DNA of 64,000 nucleotides from Strigamia acuminata (Eukaryota; Arthropoda; Chilopoda; Geophilomorpha; Linotaeniidae): assembly GCA_949358305.1 (NCBI GenBank), contig OX442323.1, positions 8,990,001 through 9,054,000 on the forward strand, read 5' to 3'. The notes beneath the pieces were generated by a model. That model made no database searches and had not been told where the DNA came from. It was given only the letters and a program-made list of their open reading frames with translations. The first letter of the stretch is position 1. Every line of letters starts with the position of its first letter. Shown here one piece after another: positions 49,901 to 62,353 of the stretch. Made by a program: the position numbers and the translations under genes.

Positions 49901-50099
49901 TGTTCACGACCCGTCCGCTGAAGTCCGACTGGCTCAGCACCGAGATGTGGTCGGTGTAGTATTCGTCCGCCAGCGGTCTCGTGAAGCGATTGCACAGGCA
50001 CGATTTGCCGATGCCCGCGCTCCCTTTCTCCTTCTCCGTGCCGGACAGACCAACCACCGCCACGCTGAACGTGCGCTGCGAGTCGCCTTTTTTCGCCAT
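40571..50099 (-). CDS. ARHGAP35: p190 RhoGAP (ARHGAP35/ARHGAP5 orthologue)
   Basis: About 25 exons, from 50099..49691, 49631..48959, 48901..48692, 48629..48327, 48262..48110, 48050..47935, 47867..47743, 47437..47414, 47298..47097, 47026..46862, 46802..46551, 46491..46313, 46250..46031, 45966..45755, 45652..45251, 45098..44979, 44784..44648, 44385..44218, 43844..43733, 43489..43268, 43115..42915, 42284..42208, 42127..42017, 41955..41769, 41709..41632, 41576..41445, 41376..41271 to 40769..40571. The N-terminus is a GTPase-like domain ([14 protein letters not shown]). FF domains follow ([34 protein letters not shown]), then the pseudo-GTPase region ([27 protein letters not shown]), a long Pro/Ser/His-rich linker and a C-terminal RhoGAP domain with the arginine finger ([20 protein letters not shown]). 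It inactivates Rho at the membrane and cytoskeleton. Splice phases agree throughout. Confidence 0.93.
40814..41246. mobile_element. piggyBac-like MITE in the last intron of p190 RhoGAP
   Basis: Terminal inverted repeats CACTAGAAAGAC... (from 40814) and ...GTCTTTCTAGTG (to 41246) match over 12 bases. Both ends are flanked by TTAA (40810..40813 and 41247..41250), the piggyBac target-site duplication. Subterminal palindromes GCGGTCATTTTGACCGC occur near both ends, and GCGGTCAAAATGACCGC inside. A further inverted repeat, TGATTTATGAT...ATCATAAATCA, lies near 40870..40903. At 433 bp without an open frame it cannot code for a transposase. Confidence 0.88.
45425..45540 (-). repeat. CAC-rich tract encoding poly-histidine in p190 RhoGAP
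   Basis: A (CAC/CAT/CAG)n stretch, read as gtggtg on the + strand, encodes [18 protein letters not shown] in the linker exon 45652..45251. The frame stays open through the repeat and the flanking Ser/Pro-rich sequence. Confidence 0.85.
47414..47437 (-). other. 24-nt microexon of p190 RhoGAP
   Basis: CTTCAAACTTGGATAGTTTACCAG sits between a cttttttag-type acceptor and a gtaagg donor. It joins ...FLPHA to SNLDSLPG and then CFCVYSS in phase. Skipping it would also keep the frame. Confidence 0.65.
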
Positions 50100-51683
50100 T
50101 CTTGTGTACGCTGTCGTCTACAACGATTTTACATTTTCCATTATTTTTCAACCTTTATAAAATCACCCGAGGCACTTGTGAGCAAATTCTTCCGTCCATC
50201 CATCCGCGGATGGAATTAGAACAACAAATTTCCATTTCATCAATTCCGTCGCGGCATTTCATTCAATCTGCAACAACAACAACAAAAAATTATAAAAAAA
50301 AAAAAAAAATTATAAAAAAAAAATTTTTAAATATTTTTTTAGATACAAATTTAAAAAATGGAAAATAAAATTTGTTTTGAAAATTTCGTAAAAACCGGAA
50401 ATAAATATCGATGATTTATCAAAAAATAGGCCTAGATGAAGCCGGCATGACTGGCGCAATAAAAACGCTTCTATATTTCCATAATCGATAGACAAAACGG
50501 CAAAGCATTCGGATAATCGTTATGAAATCAACCAAATGCCAATTAATTTGGATGTTAAAATCAAAGGAGCGATGTTACGCACATCTTGGAGTGCTCTGGA
50601 AAGCCTCGCGATTATTTAAACAAAAATCTCCCGAGTCAATAAGCGCGAAATTTGCTCCTTTTTTCCACCGATCGTGGCGAAAAGTGCGCAATTCGCCAGT
50701 CGGCATTCAATTTGATGGGTTTCGGCAAGAGTCGACGATCGGTCGCACCAATATTCGCATTAAAAGGAGGCAAACGACGGATTTTCGCCACAATGCGAAG
50801 CCCCAAGACGGTTACAATGAGATGAGCTTCTCTCGTATCGATTTTCTCAATTTGATAATGAAACGTTCAAGGTGCTCATTTTTACACCGAACCGCTCGTT
50901 AAAATTAACTCAAACATTTCACACGTTGTAGTTGACACTCGATTTGCGTGGAAAGAGCTCGGATCGAGTGTCCGGGTGCGCGAAATCGCAATCGGGCTCG
51001 GCAAATGTTGCAAATGGGAGTTGAATAGAGAAAAAGTGACTGGCCATCGCAGGGCGCAGTCTACTCACCTGAACGGGCGGTTTCTTGTTTTTTTGAAACC
51101 GAATTGTTTAGTTTAGTGCCTTATTCGGTCAAATTCGTTTGTTTTACAATTGTTAGTTGTGTTTGTTATACAATTCGGGTCGTATCAAATTCGGTGCGTG
51201 CACATTCCCGTTTTCATGAGACTTTCAGTTGTCGCCATCTTGTTCCAGAACCACTGTCGCGGCACTGAATGAAAATTTTTCAAACACGATTAAATAGTTC
51301 GTGTTGATCGATTCTAAAGATTGGAATTATTTTTTTAATTGGTGCCAAATGAAGTTTTTGTTTCTTTTCTTTGTTCGTGCAATTTTTTTCATTTTGTAGC
51401 AGACGATTTTTGCTGCCGTACTCGTGCGAGCGGCCATGATGCGCAATTATTTTTTTTAGCTTTTATATTTGTATTTTTTTATTTCTTTGAAATCGAATAA
51501 AAACTATTTCAATTTTATAATAACAAAACGTTACCACACTTTGGTTTTCTTTTATTACCGATACAGTTTGAATTTGGGATCAAACTTATGGAGAAAAAAA
51601 AACAAAAAACAAAACTTTAAAAAATACATCATGTAGCAACTACACATGTAGAATTACATTAAACTGCCTATCGTTAATTTACA
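50100..51683. other. p190 RhoGAP 5' flank and TADA3 3' flank
   Basis: About 1.6 kb with no convincing coding exon. The stretch 50100..50300 likely holds the p190 5' UTR, with a possible 5' UTR intron (acceptor-like sequence just upstream of the ATG). The part from 50530 to 51250 is moderately GC-rich and may be the promoter. 51260..51680 is AT-rich and contains the TADA3 3' UTR. Confidence 0.45.
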
Positions 51684-53607
51684 TTATCCTTCGAGAGACT
51701 TGATAAGATTTTCTCGATCTCTTAATAACTTCCACGCTTGATCCTTTTCCTTTTTTGTCGGCGTTTTCTTCTTCTGACGCGTGGCTTGCATTTTGCGATA
51801 AACTTCCATCACCTGTTATAAAATTTAATTAATTTTAATTTAATAATTTAATAAAATATTATTTTGATTTGACATACTTCGCTGTCTGTAATTTGAAGTT
51901 TCTTTCTTAAATCTTGTTGCTGCATCTCTTCTTTGGCCAATTTATGCAAACGTCTCTTCGCCTGAAGATTCTGAGAAGTGATTTGCTTCAACTCCGCTTG
52001 GCAGCGCCGTAGTTCTGCCAAAATTTCGTCGTCAGGATTTTCAGGTAACGGTTCTTCCACATCGAGTATCCCTGCAAACAAAATATACTTTTAATTAAAA
52101 AAATATACAATTTTATTGTAATTTAAACCTTGTTCTTCCAATTCGCGTTTAATTCGTCTTTCCAATTGCGACGTGTTCGAAATATTCAACGATTTAATGA
52201 AACTTTTTCCCATATTTGAACTCGCATTTCCATCGGGACCTTCTGCAAACGAAAAGAAATCCACGAGTAAAACCACTTTTTTAATTCACATTTGATGTTC
52301 ACCAGAATCGCCCATGTTGTCGTCGAGATTAGTCATCATGTTTTCTTCGATTAAACAATTGACGAGCCGTTGAGTCAGATTTCCGAACGGAGATTTATCG
52401 TCGTCGCTAAACGAGAATCATCTTGAAATTGCCTCAAATACAAACAAAACCAACCCTACCATTCCCTCTCCGCTTTTTTCAGCAACTTTTCAGCCTCGCA
52501 CGAATTCAAACTGCTGCTGTTACTCAAACCGCGTCGTTTATCGCCGATTTTCGACCCTAAATCAACCAATTTTCAATTTGTATCACAATTTCCCAACGAA
52601 CGAACCTTCTTTCTGTTCTTCCAGCATGTCCTCTTGCGCCCATTTGATGGAATAATGTTTGCCGAGAGCGGGAACTTTGTAATACTCGGAATCTTCGTCG
52701 TGTATTTTAATTAAATCTTCCAAAAACTGTGGAAAAAAATGATAAAAAATGGTGGTGATATTGAAAATGACGTTAGAGAAAACGAACTTTTAAATCGTCC
52801 GGCATTATTTCGGCGCAATAAGGTTCGACCGAAGCCCAAAATCGGTTGGGAGCGTCGTTCTTGGGCATCCGAGGCGTGTCGACGGGCGAGTCGGTGAAAT
52901 CGTACTCCTGCAGCTTCGCCTGCATCAATTAAATTCACAAAATCAAGCTCAAATAATCGTCGCAAACGTTTGAACCCCCAACCTGTACATTTTTACTCTT
53001 GGTTCGACTCGAGCAGTTCATGTTTTGACTTCCTTTGCCGCTATCTTTGAACTTCTTCGCCGGTTTTTCGTCCGGAGTTTTACTGCGTTTTCCTGAAGCT
53101 TGAGCGTGCTGCAACAACAAAGTGAAATTAATTGAAATTAGAATTACGTTTTCTAAAAAAAATTACAATTTTTCCAGAAACGGGTTTCTTGATCTCCTTC
53201 CTTTCTTGCCAGTCGATGAGAATTTGCATTTCCGCGTGTAATAAACGCATTCTTTTGCTCACAGCAATGAGCAGAAACTCCAATTCCGATTGAAGAGCTT
53301 CCAATTCTTCGACTCTGATGCTTTCGTCTTCTCTTCGTTGTAAAACTAGATGAAATAAATTGATAAAATGGATAAACAAATGAGAAACGGCGCTAGGAAT
53401 TGGTGCAAATTCACTGGCAGTGTATCGCGGGCAAAAACGTGTGTGGTCGACCGGCGTAAAATCTGGAAACTGGAGCGGACAGTCTTTCAAATCGGTCGAA
53501 TCTTTGTCCAGACTACTGTTAATACTGCTGATAATGGAAGTAGTATTGTTATCTTTATTGAGTTTGCCCTTGACAGGAGCATCTTTTCCTTTGCCTTTTC
53601 CTTTCAT
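51684..53607 (-). CDS. TADA3: TADA3 (ADA3/NGG1), adaptor of SAGA/ATAC histone acetyltransferase complexes
   Basis: Ten exons: 53607..53415, 53345..53167, 53108..52983, 52919..52788, 52727..52606, 52556..52460, 52406..52303, 52242..52129, 52071..51878, 51812..51684. Diagnostic segments in order: DCPLQFPDFTPVDHTRFCPR, EELEALQSELEFLL, LQEYDFTDSPVDTPRMPKND, APNRFWASVEPYCAEIMPDD, ALGKHYSIKWAQEDMLEEQK, SPFGNLTQRLVN, DEILAELRRCQAELKQI and the C-terminal KKKTPTKKEKDQAWKLL. Human TADA3 has the same order. It bridges GCN5/PCAF with TADA2 and supports nucleosomal H3 acetylation in the nucleus. It begins with a short Lys/Gly-rich extension (MKGKGKGKDAPVKGK) absent from the human protein. The first intron is 69 nt, divisible by three and free of stops. 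Confidence 0.93.
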
Positions 53608-53846
53608 TTGTGCAATCCGTCGGGGATAAATTCCCGTAAAACCTGCAAGTAAAATCAAAGATTGAAACAGTTCGAGTTATTGTTTAACTCGGTACACCAC
53701 TTACGACGATTATTTCACATAAGGCGCTAGAAAATCCATGGAAACAATCGACATTTCCTCCGCATCACAACATGAAAGATCGGTTCTGTTTTATCCCGAG
53801 TTGTCTAGGCAGAGAACAAATCCTAATTGTAAAAACGCAACATGTC
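53608..53846. promoter_or_regulatory. Compact bidirectional spacer between TADA3 and PIGV
   Basis: Only 239 bp separate the start codons of the divergent TADA3 and PIGV genes, leaving room for two short 5' UTRs and a shared promoter. A tgcag acceptor at about 53641..53645 on the - strand suggests that TADA3 has a spliced 5' UTR. Confidence 0.5.
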
Positions 53847-55292
53847 ATGGCCGCCTCCAGAAGGGAGATCGGAGAATGGGCAATTTATTCGAGATTCTGC
53901 CTATTTACCGCACAAATACTCTTTAATTTTATTATTCCAGACCACGAATCGGACGGATTTCGCTCACCATTAACGGAAAATAATAATTTCTTGGACAAAA
54001 TCGTCTCGTTCGTGTGCGCTGGCTTGACTCATTGGGACGGACAGCATTATCTACACATAGCGCAACACGGTTACACTTACGAAAACAATCTCGCATTTCT
54101 CCCATTGTATCCGCTATGCATCAAGACAATCGCCAATACGTTGGGCTACCCATTACAACTCGTGCTGTCGTATCATTCCGTGTTGATCCTAAGTGGATTG
54201 TTGATTAATTTGTTGTGTTTTACAGCGTCGGCCGAAATCTTGTACGAATTGAGTCGGCGCGTGTTAAAAGATGAAAAATTGGCGTTCAGAGCGGCTTTAT
54301 TCTACTGTTTCAACCCAGCATCGGTGTTTTTCTCGGCAGTGTACACGGAATCCGTGTTCGCAACGTGCGTGTTCGCCGGCATGTTGTTTTACGAGGAAAA
54401 AAGGATTTTCGTGTCGTCTATTTGCTTCGCTTTTGCCGGTGCGGTCAGATCGAATGCAATTATCAACTGCGGTTTCCCGATTTACCACGTTCTGCACGAA
54501 ACGATCGAGCGTGCGCGCTCCAAACGAGCGAAATCAAACGTTTTTTATGACATTTCCGTTTGGCATTTACTCAAACTCGTGCTGTGTTTGTGCGTAATCG
54601 TGATCCCGTTCTTTGCGCATCAAGTTTACACGTACAAAGTGTTCTGCGAGGGCTCCGAGATTCCTGTTGCGCATAAAGTGAGGGAATACGCGTTAGAGAA
54701 GGATTTAGTGATGCCGTCGAGCGATGCGAAACCGTCGTGGTGTTTCCATAACGTGCCGTCGTCGTACAGCGCCATTCAAGACAAATATTGGAACGTCGGC
54801 TTCCTCGAGTATTATCGGTGGAAACAAATCCCCAATTTCATTCTCGCTGCGCCGATAACGTGTATTGTTATTGCCGGTTTGGTTTCTTACTGTTTGAGGA
54901 ATTTTCGGATCGTTTTGAGGTTGGGATTTGAGTGCGAATGTGAATCGGTCGGCATCGACAGTCGCTTGGTTTTTGTTTATTTGGTTCACGCTGTTGCTCA
55001 ATTAGTGTTTGCGTGGCTGTTTATCAACGTGCAGGTAGGGAAATTAACGAATTGTTCGTTGTATTGTGTTTAAATGATGTTTTTGCAGGTCGTAACGAGG
55101 CTTATTTGCGCGTCGTCGCCTCTCGTTTATTGGTTTTGTGCCGCCGCAACGTCGGATTTCAAATTCCCGGCGCAAAAGCGCTTTAACTTACTCCACGATT
55201 GCCCAACTCGTTCCAAACTGATAATACTCTATTTTGGTTTATATTTTATTGTCGGTACAATGCTGTTCGTAAATGAATTACCCTTTACATAA
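53847..55292 (+). CDS. PIGV: PIGV, GPI mannosyltransferase 2
   Basis: Two exons, 53847..55034 and 55089..55292, give 463 residues, the normal family length. The chosen start MAASRREIGEWAIYSRF aligns with the human N-terminus; an in-frame ATG at 53772 is less likely. Landmarks: LFNFIIPDHESDGF, the luminal catalytic loop THWDGQHYLHIAQHGYTYE (HWD motif with the essential Asp), LAFLPLYPL, FYCFNPASVFFSAVYTESVFA, GAVRSN, PSWCFHNVPSSYSAIQDKYWN, NVGFLEYYRWKQIPNFILAAP, and VQVVTRLICASSPLVYWF spanning the splice. Multiple membrane helices. It transfers the second mannose to GPI anchors in the endoplasmic reticulum lumen. The terminal LPFT resembles the human end. Confidence 0.94.
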
Positions 55293-55619
55293 AAGAAAAA
55301 CAATTTTTTTTAAAGATTATTTTTACCTTATTTCACTAAAAGCAACGACGCATGCGCCATTTTATTCCGCCATACGTATCTTTATTAATAAGTTAATACG
55401 CACAAGTTTTTTGTTTTTTTTTGTGTTAAAGAACATTAAAAAGAGATCAAAACTTCGAATACATAATTAAAAAGACAAATTACAAAATTAACTTCAAAAA
55501 AATAAGAAAAAAAATCCTCCGCTAATTCAAATACAACTGAACATCTCTAAGGACCGAAGAAAATCAGTGGAATAAAATTACAAATGTAGAAATCCTCAAA
55601 CGGCGCCCAGATCTTTATT
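55293..55619. other. Convergent 3' region of PIGV and polo
   Basis: AT-rich sequence between two stop codons with no coding exon. It must hold both 3' UTRs, probably overlapping or abutting. Confidence 0.55.
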
Positions 55620-58294
<2,675 letters not shown>

Positions 58295-58308
58295 CGTGGA
58301 GGATTGAA

Positions 58309-58536
58309 ATGGCACGGCAACTCCAGTTGAAAGACAAGTCGACTCTCGGGCGGTTTGAAATTGAATCTCGTTTGAATCTACCGGTATCGAAGGACGGCGC
58401 TTCGGACGTGCGGACGATTCTATTCGCTGTTGGGTTTTTTTTTTTAATATTAAGTTTAATTTATGGTTTTGAACATTTGTTGAAATTTATTGATCGATTA
58501 AAAATTATTTCACGGATTTTCAGTATTTTTGATTAA
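58309..58536 (+). CDS. Possible small single-pass membrane protein
   Basis: An ATG-started frame of 75 residues opposite the polo start. After a charged N-terminus (MARQLQLKDKSTLGRFEIES) there is one hydrophobic helix (TILFAVGFFFLILSLIYGF) and a basic tail. It overlaps the 5' end of polo head to head by a few bases. Family unknown. It could be a chance frame, although an ATG, a clean membrane helix and no polo exon on the opposite strand make it worth keeping. Confidence 0.3.
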   Translation: MARQLQLKDKSTLGRFEIESRLNLPVSKDGASDVRTILFAVGFFFLILSLIYGFEHLLKFIDRLKIISRIFSIFD

Positions 58537-58672
58537 TTACAATTTATAAGTATTATAATTAATTTAACCTAGCGGCGTTAGGTTGTAACTTACCAAGTAT
58601 GGCCTCGTGGTCGAAGTGTGGTATTTAATTAATAACATCCGTAAATAGTTGGTTATTTACATTAAAATAAGG

Positions 58673-61149
58673 ATGGAGAGTTCGTCCGATCGCAAATCTA
58701 AGTGGAGTTCAAATCCGTGCGGGAATGATTGGGCGAAAGGTATTTGTTTTTTTAATTTGATTTTTTAAATTTAATTTAATTGTTTTTAGATGAAAATAAA
58801 TACGGTCAACGACTGTTGGAGAAAATGGGATGGTCAAAAGGAAAAGGACTTGGTAAAAATGAAGACGGAAATACCGACCACGTGAAAGTGAAAATTAAGA
58901 AAGACGTGAAAGGTTTTTGTTGAAAATTTCTTGTTTTATCGGTTAAAACTACAAATTTTGCATTTGTTTTGTAGGATTGGGATCTAATGGATACGACGAC
59001 GTCTGGTTGGCGCATCAGGAAGACTTTAACAAGGTTTTGTCGCGTCTGAATGCGGAGGAAAATGCAGAAAATAATCCGAAGGAGATTGTGAATGGAACCG
59101 AGGAATTAAAAAAAGTTAAAAAACGCGTTCAGTACGTTTTGGATTGACACCCGAGTGTTAATTATGTTTTGTTAAGTGGAATTTTGTTGTTTTAGTCGGT
59201 ATAAAAAGGTTATCGAGGCGAGGGATTTAAGTACTAAGTCTGAGAAGGATTTGAAATGCATTTTTGGAACATCGAATGAGGTGAGTTTGTTTTTGCGTCA
59301 ATTGTTTGGGATTGTGGAATGAAATTTGTTTAATTTTTGATAGGTAAAGGATTGTTCGGACGCGGATGCTATTTATCGGCCGAATCGTGGAAGTTCGAAC
59401 GATTATTTTGCAAAGAAATTGGTCGAAATTGAACGTAGAAAAAAGGGAGATGAGACGCAGGTGGAAGAAACTAAAGAAGAGAAACGGGCGAGGAAAAAGT
59501 TGGAAAAAGAAAGAAGAAAAGCTGAGGGTACTTATTTTTTATTTTTGTTTTTATATGAGAATTTATGTAAAATTGGTTTCAATTTAGAAGCGAATGAAGA
59601 AGTGATTGTCGAGAGAGTGGTGCGTGAAATAGAAGAAGATCCGGCAGAGAAAAGCGAGAAAAAAATGAAAAAGAAGAAAAAGCGACAAGAAACAGTAGAG
59701 GAAACGACTCCGGTTGTTGTTGAGAAGAGAAAGAAGAAATACAAAGTCGAAAAGGACGAAGAAACGCCTCCCACGATAGAGAAAAGGAAGAAAAAGGAGA
59801 AAAAGTGCGAGGTTGAGGTGGAAAGTGGGTTAAACGAAGAGGAAATTTCCGCCGTGGCGACGAAAAAGAAGAAGAGGAGAAAGGAAAATGAAGCCGTAGT
59901 AGGAGAAGAAACGGCGGTTTTTGACGCCAAAATGAAAGTTGAGACTAACGAAAACGTAGCGATGGAAACAACGCAGGTTCAGCGGAAACGGAAACGTGTG
60001 GACGCCGAACTCGAACCCGGAGTTGTGGAGCCCGATAATAAGAGGACGAAATTAATGGAGGAAATCGGGGCACTGATTAATAAAACTTTTGACGAGACTG
60101 AACAGATGCGGGAAGAGAACGGGAAGAGTTTCACCGGCATCTGGCTGAATGCTAGAAACAAGAGAGAGTCGTTGAAGGTGAAGATTAAGGAATTGATCGA
60201 CGGTGTGTGCGAACAAGAACCCGAGAAGGAACCCGAAACGGGAAAAAACACGGAAAATACGGATAAAAATCAGGAATTATTTACGGGAAAAAACACGGAA
60301 AATTCGGATAAAAATCAGGAATTATTAATGGGAATCGCCGCGTTAATAGACCAAAAAATTCATCTGAACGACGTACGAAGCCCTGCAGAGAAAAGCGGAA
60401 ATTTTCCAACAAATTCGACTTTCCGAGGCAGTTTTCCGACCAGAGGGATCGCACACTCGAATTTCCGGGGCCGTTTTCCGACCAGAGGGATCGTGCACTC
60501 GACTTTCCGGGGAAGTTTTCCGACCAGAGGTTTTCCGACCAGAGGAAGCGTGCACTCGAATTTCCGGGGCAGTTTTCCGACTCGCGGGAGCGTGCACCAG
60601 AATTTCCGGGGCAGTTTTCCGACCAGAGGAATCGTGCACTCGAATTTCCGGGGCAGTTTTCCGACCAGAGGAATCGTGCACTCGAATTTCCGGGGCAGTT
60701 TTCCGACCAGAGGAATCGTGCACTCGAATTTCCGGGCTAGTTTTCCGACTCGCGGGAGCGTGCACCAGAATTTCCGGGGCAGTTTTGCTACGCGAGGTCG
60801 AGGCTCGTTTGCGGCGCCGGCAGCTCGAACCAGTCGACAGGATTTCGTGAACAGTTGGGCGAGAAAACCGCTGCACAACGCCAAAAAGTTTAAAACGTTT
60901 GAGGAGAAATATGGCGGCGTGGAGTACACGGAGCACGAGTTGGATGCGTTGAAAAATAAAGGAATCATCGCGCCGATCGACGAGTCCAAGGACAAGACGT
61001 TGATGACCCCGCAGCCGGCGGAGTCCCAGTTCGTCGGAAGCAGATCTCTGAAACAGTTGGAATATTTAGACAAGATGGTCAAGTCGTTACAAGATATTAA
61101 ACATTTTCAAAGCTGTAATTTCTTGTCGATCGATGGATATAAAGCTTAG
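58673..61149 (+). CDS. PINX1: PINX1-like G-patch protein with an FRG-rich repeat array
   Basis: Exons: 58673..58739, 58790..58912, 58975..59131, 59196..59280, 59344..59527, 59588..61149. The N-terminus has the PINX1 signature (KWSSNPCGNDWAKDENKYGQ) and a G-patch (LLEKMGWSKGKGLGKNEDGN...GLGSNGYDDVW). A Lys/Glu-rich basic-acidic region follows, as in PINX1 (nucleolus, telomerase and rRNA-processing factor). From about 60418 to 60800 about nine copies of a 14-residue FRGSFPTRGIVHSN unit occur, then a novel tail (WARKPLHNAKKFKTFEEKYGG...). The stop is a few bases before the assembly gap. Usual PINX1 is about 330 residues and this is about 720. The 60-nt intron 59528..59587 is in frame and stop-free, so an unspliced reading is also open. 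Confidence 0.82.
60418..60800 (+). repeat. 42-bp coding tandem repeat in the PINX1-like gene
   Basis: Around nine 42-bp units encode FRG(S/R)FPTRG(I/S)(V/A)H(S/Q)(N/T). Units are nearly identical in DNA (TTTTCCGACCAGAGG), one carries an internal FPTRG duplication, and the last unit degenerates to FATRGRGSF. The homogeneity indicates recent expansion or conversion. Confidence 0.9.
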
Positions 61150-61154
61150 GGTTG

Positions 61155-61354
61155 NNNNNNNNNNNNNNNNNNNNNNNNNNNNNNNNNNNNNNNNNNNNNN
61201 NNNNNNNNNNNNNNNNNNNNNNNNNNNNNNNNNNNNNNNNNNNNNNNNNNNNNNNNNNNNNNNNNNNNNNNNNNNNNNNNNNNNNNNNNNNNNNNNNNNN
61301 NNNNNNNNNNNNNNNNNNNNNNNNNNNNNNNNNNNNNNNNNNNNNNNNNNNNNN
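61155..61354. other. Assembly gap (200 N)
   Basis: A run of exactly 200 N characters, probably a fixed-size scaffold gap of unknown true length. It begins a few bases after the PINX1 stop and cuts the LC3 gene. Confidence 0.99.
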
Positions 61355-61722
<368 letters not shown>

Positions 61723-62353
61723 TTTTGTGCTCGTTAATTCGCTAATGGAAAATAAAACCAAAACTTATGAGCACGAACTGACGATTGATCGCTGCTGTAA
61801 AGACGTGTTTGTGTGGCGATTTAGTTTTTAGTTGTGGTTAAAAGTCGACAAAACCTCAGCTGACGAACGATGCGTTGATCCTTTTTAATCTATTCCACCA
61901 ATCACCGCGCGCGTTACATCATTCAGTTCGGTGCGAGTCGACAAAATCGATTCCTATTGGCTGTTAAACATAAAGATGGCGTATAGTTCAACCGTCTCCC
62001 ACTAGATCGTGCCTAACTCCGAATAAACACTACCCTACTTCGAAATTTAAATAATTTTAATCCTTTCCAAACAAAAAGACGAACCAATAAAATCAATTCT
62101 TTCAAAAAAAATTAGTATAAAATCACTGGGAAAGAAAAAAGCGTACAATTCAAAAACAATCAAAACAATCAAATAAATACAAACATTAGAAAATGATCTG
62201 AAAACCCGTGTTTATACAAATTTCTAAATCTAATTTCTAAAATTAAGTAGACATTAATTTAATCAGGTATTAGATACCGGTTATTGGATTCGTAAGCCTG
62301 ACATAAACAACACGGTGAAATCTTTTCAGATTTAAACCAATCAACTCCACAGG
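61723..62353. other. LC3 5' flank and intergenic AT-rich region
   Basis: 61723..62010 is moderately GC-rich and probably contains the LC3 promoter (aaccaatcaccgcgcgcg). 62010..62350 is AT-rich and should include the 3' UTR of the LRR gene. No coding exon seen. Confidence 0.45.

Noticed and set aside
59419-61149. Single long PINX1 exon including 59528..59587
   Set aside because: Good donor (G|gtactt) and acceptor (tttag) with an AT-rich hydrophobic insert point to a 60-nt intron.
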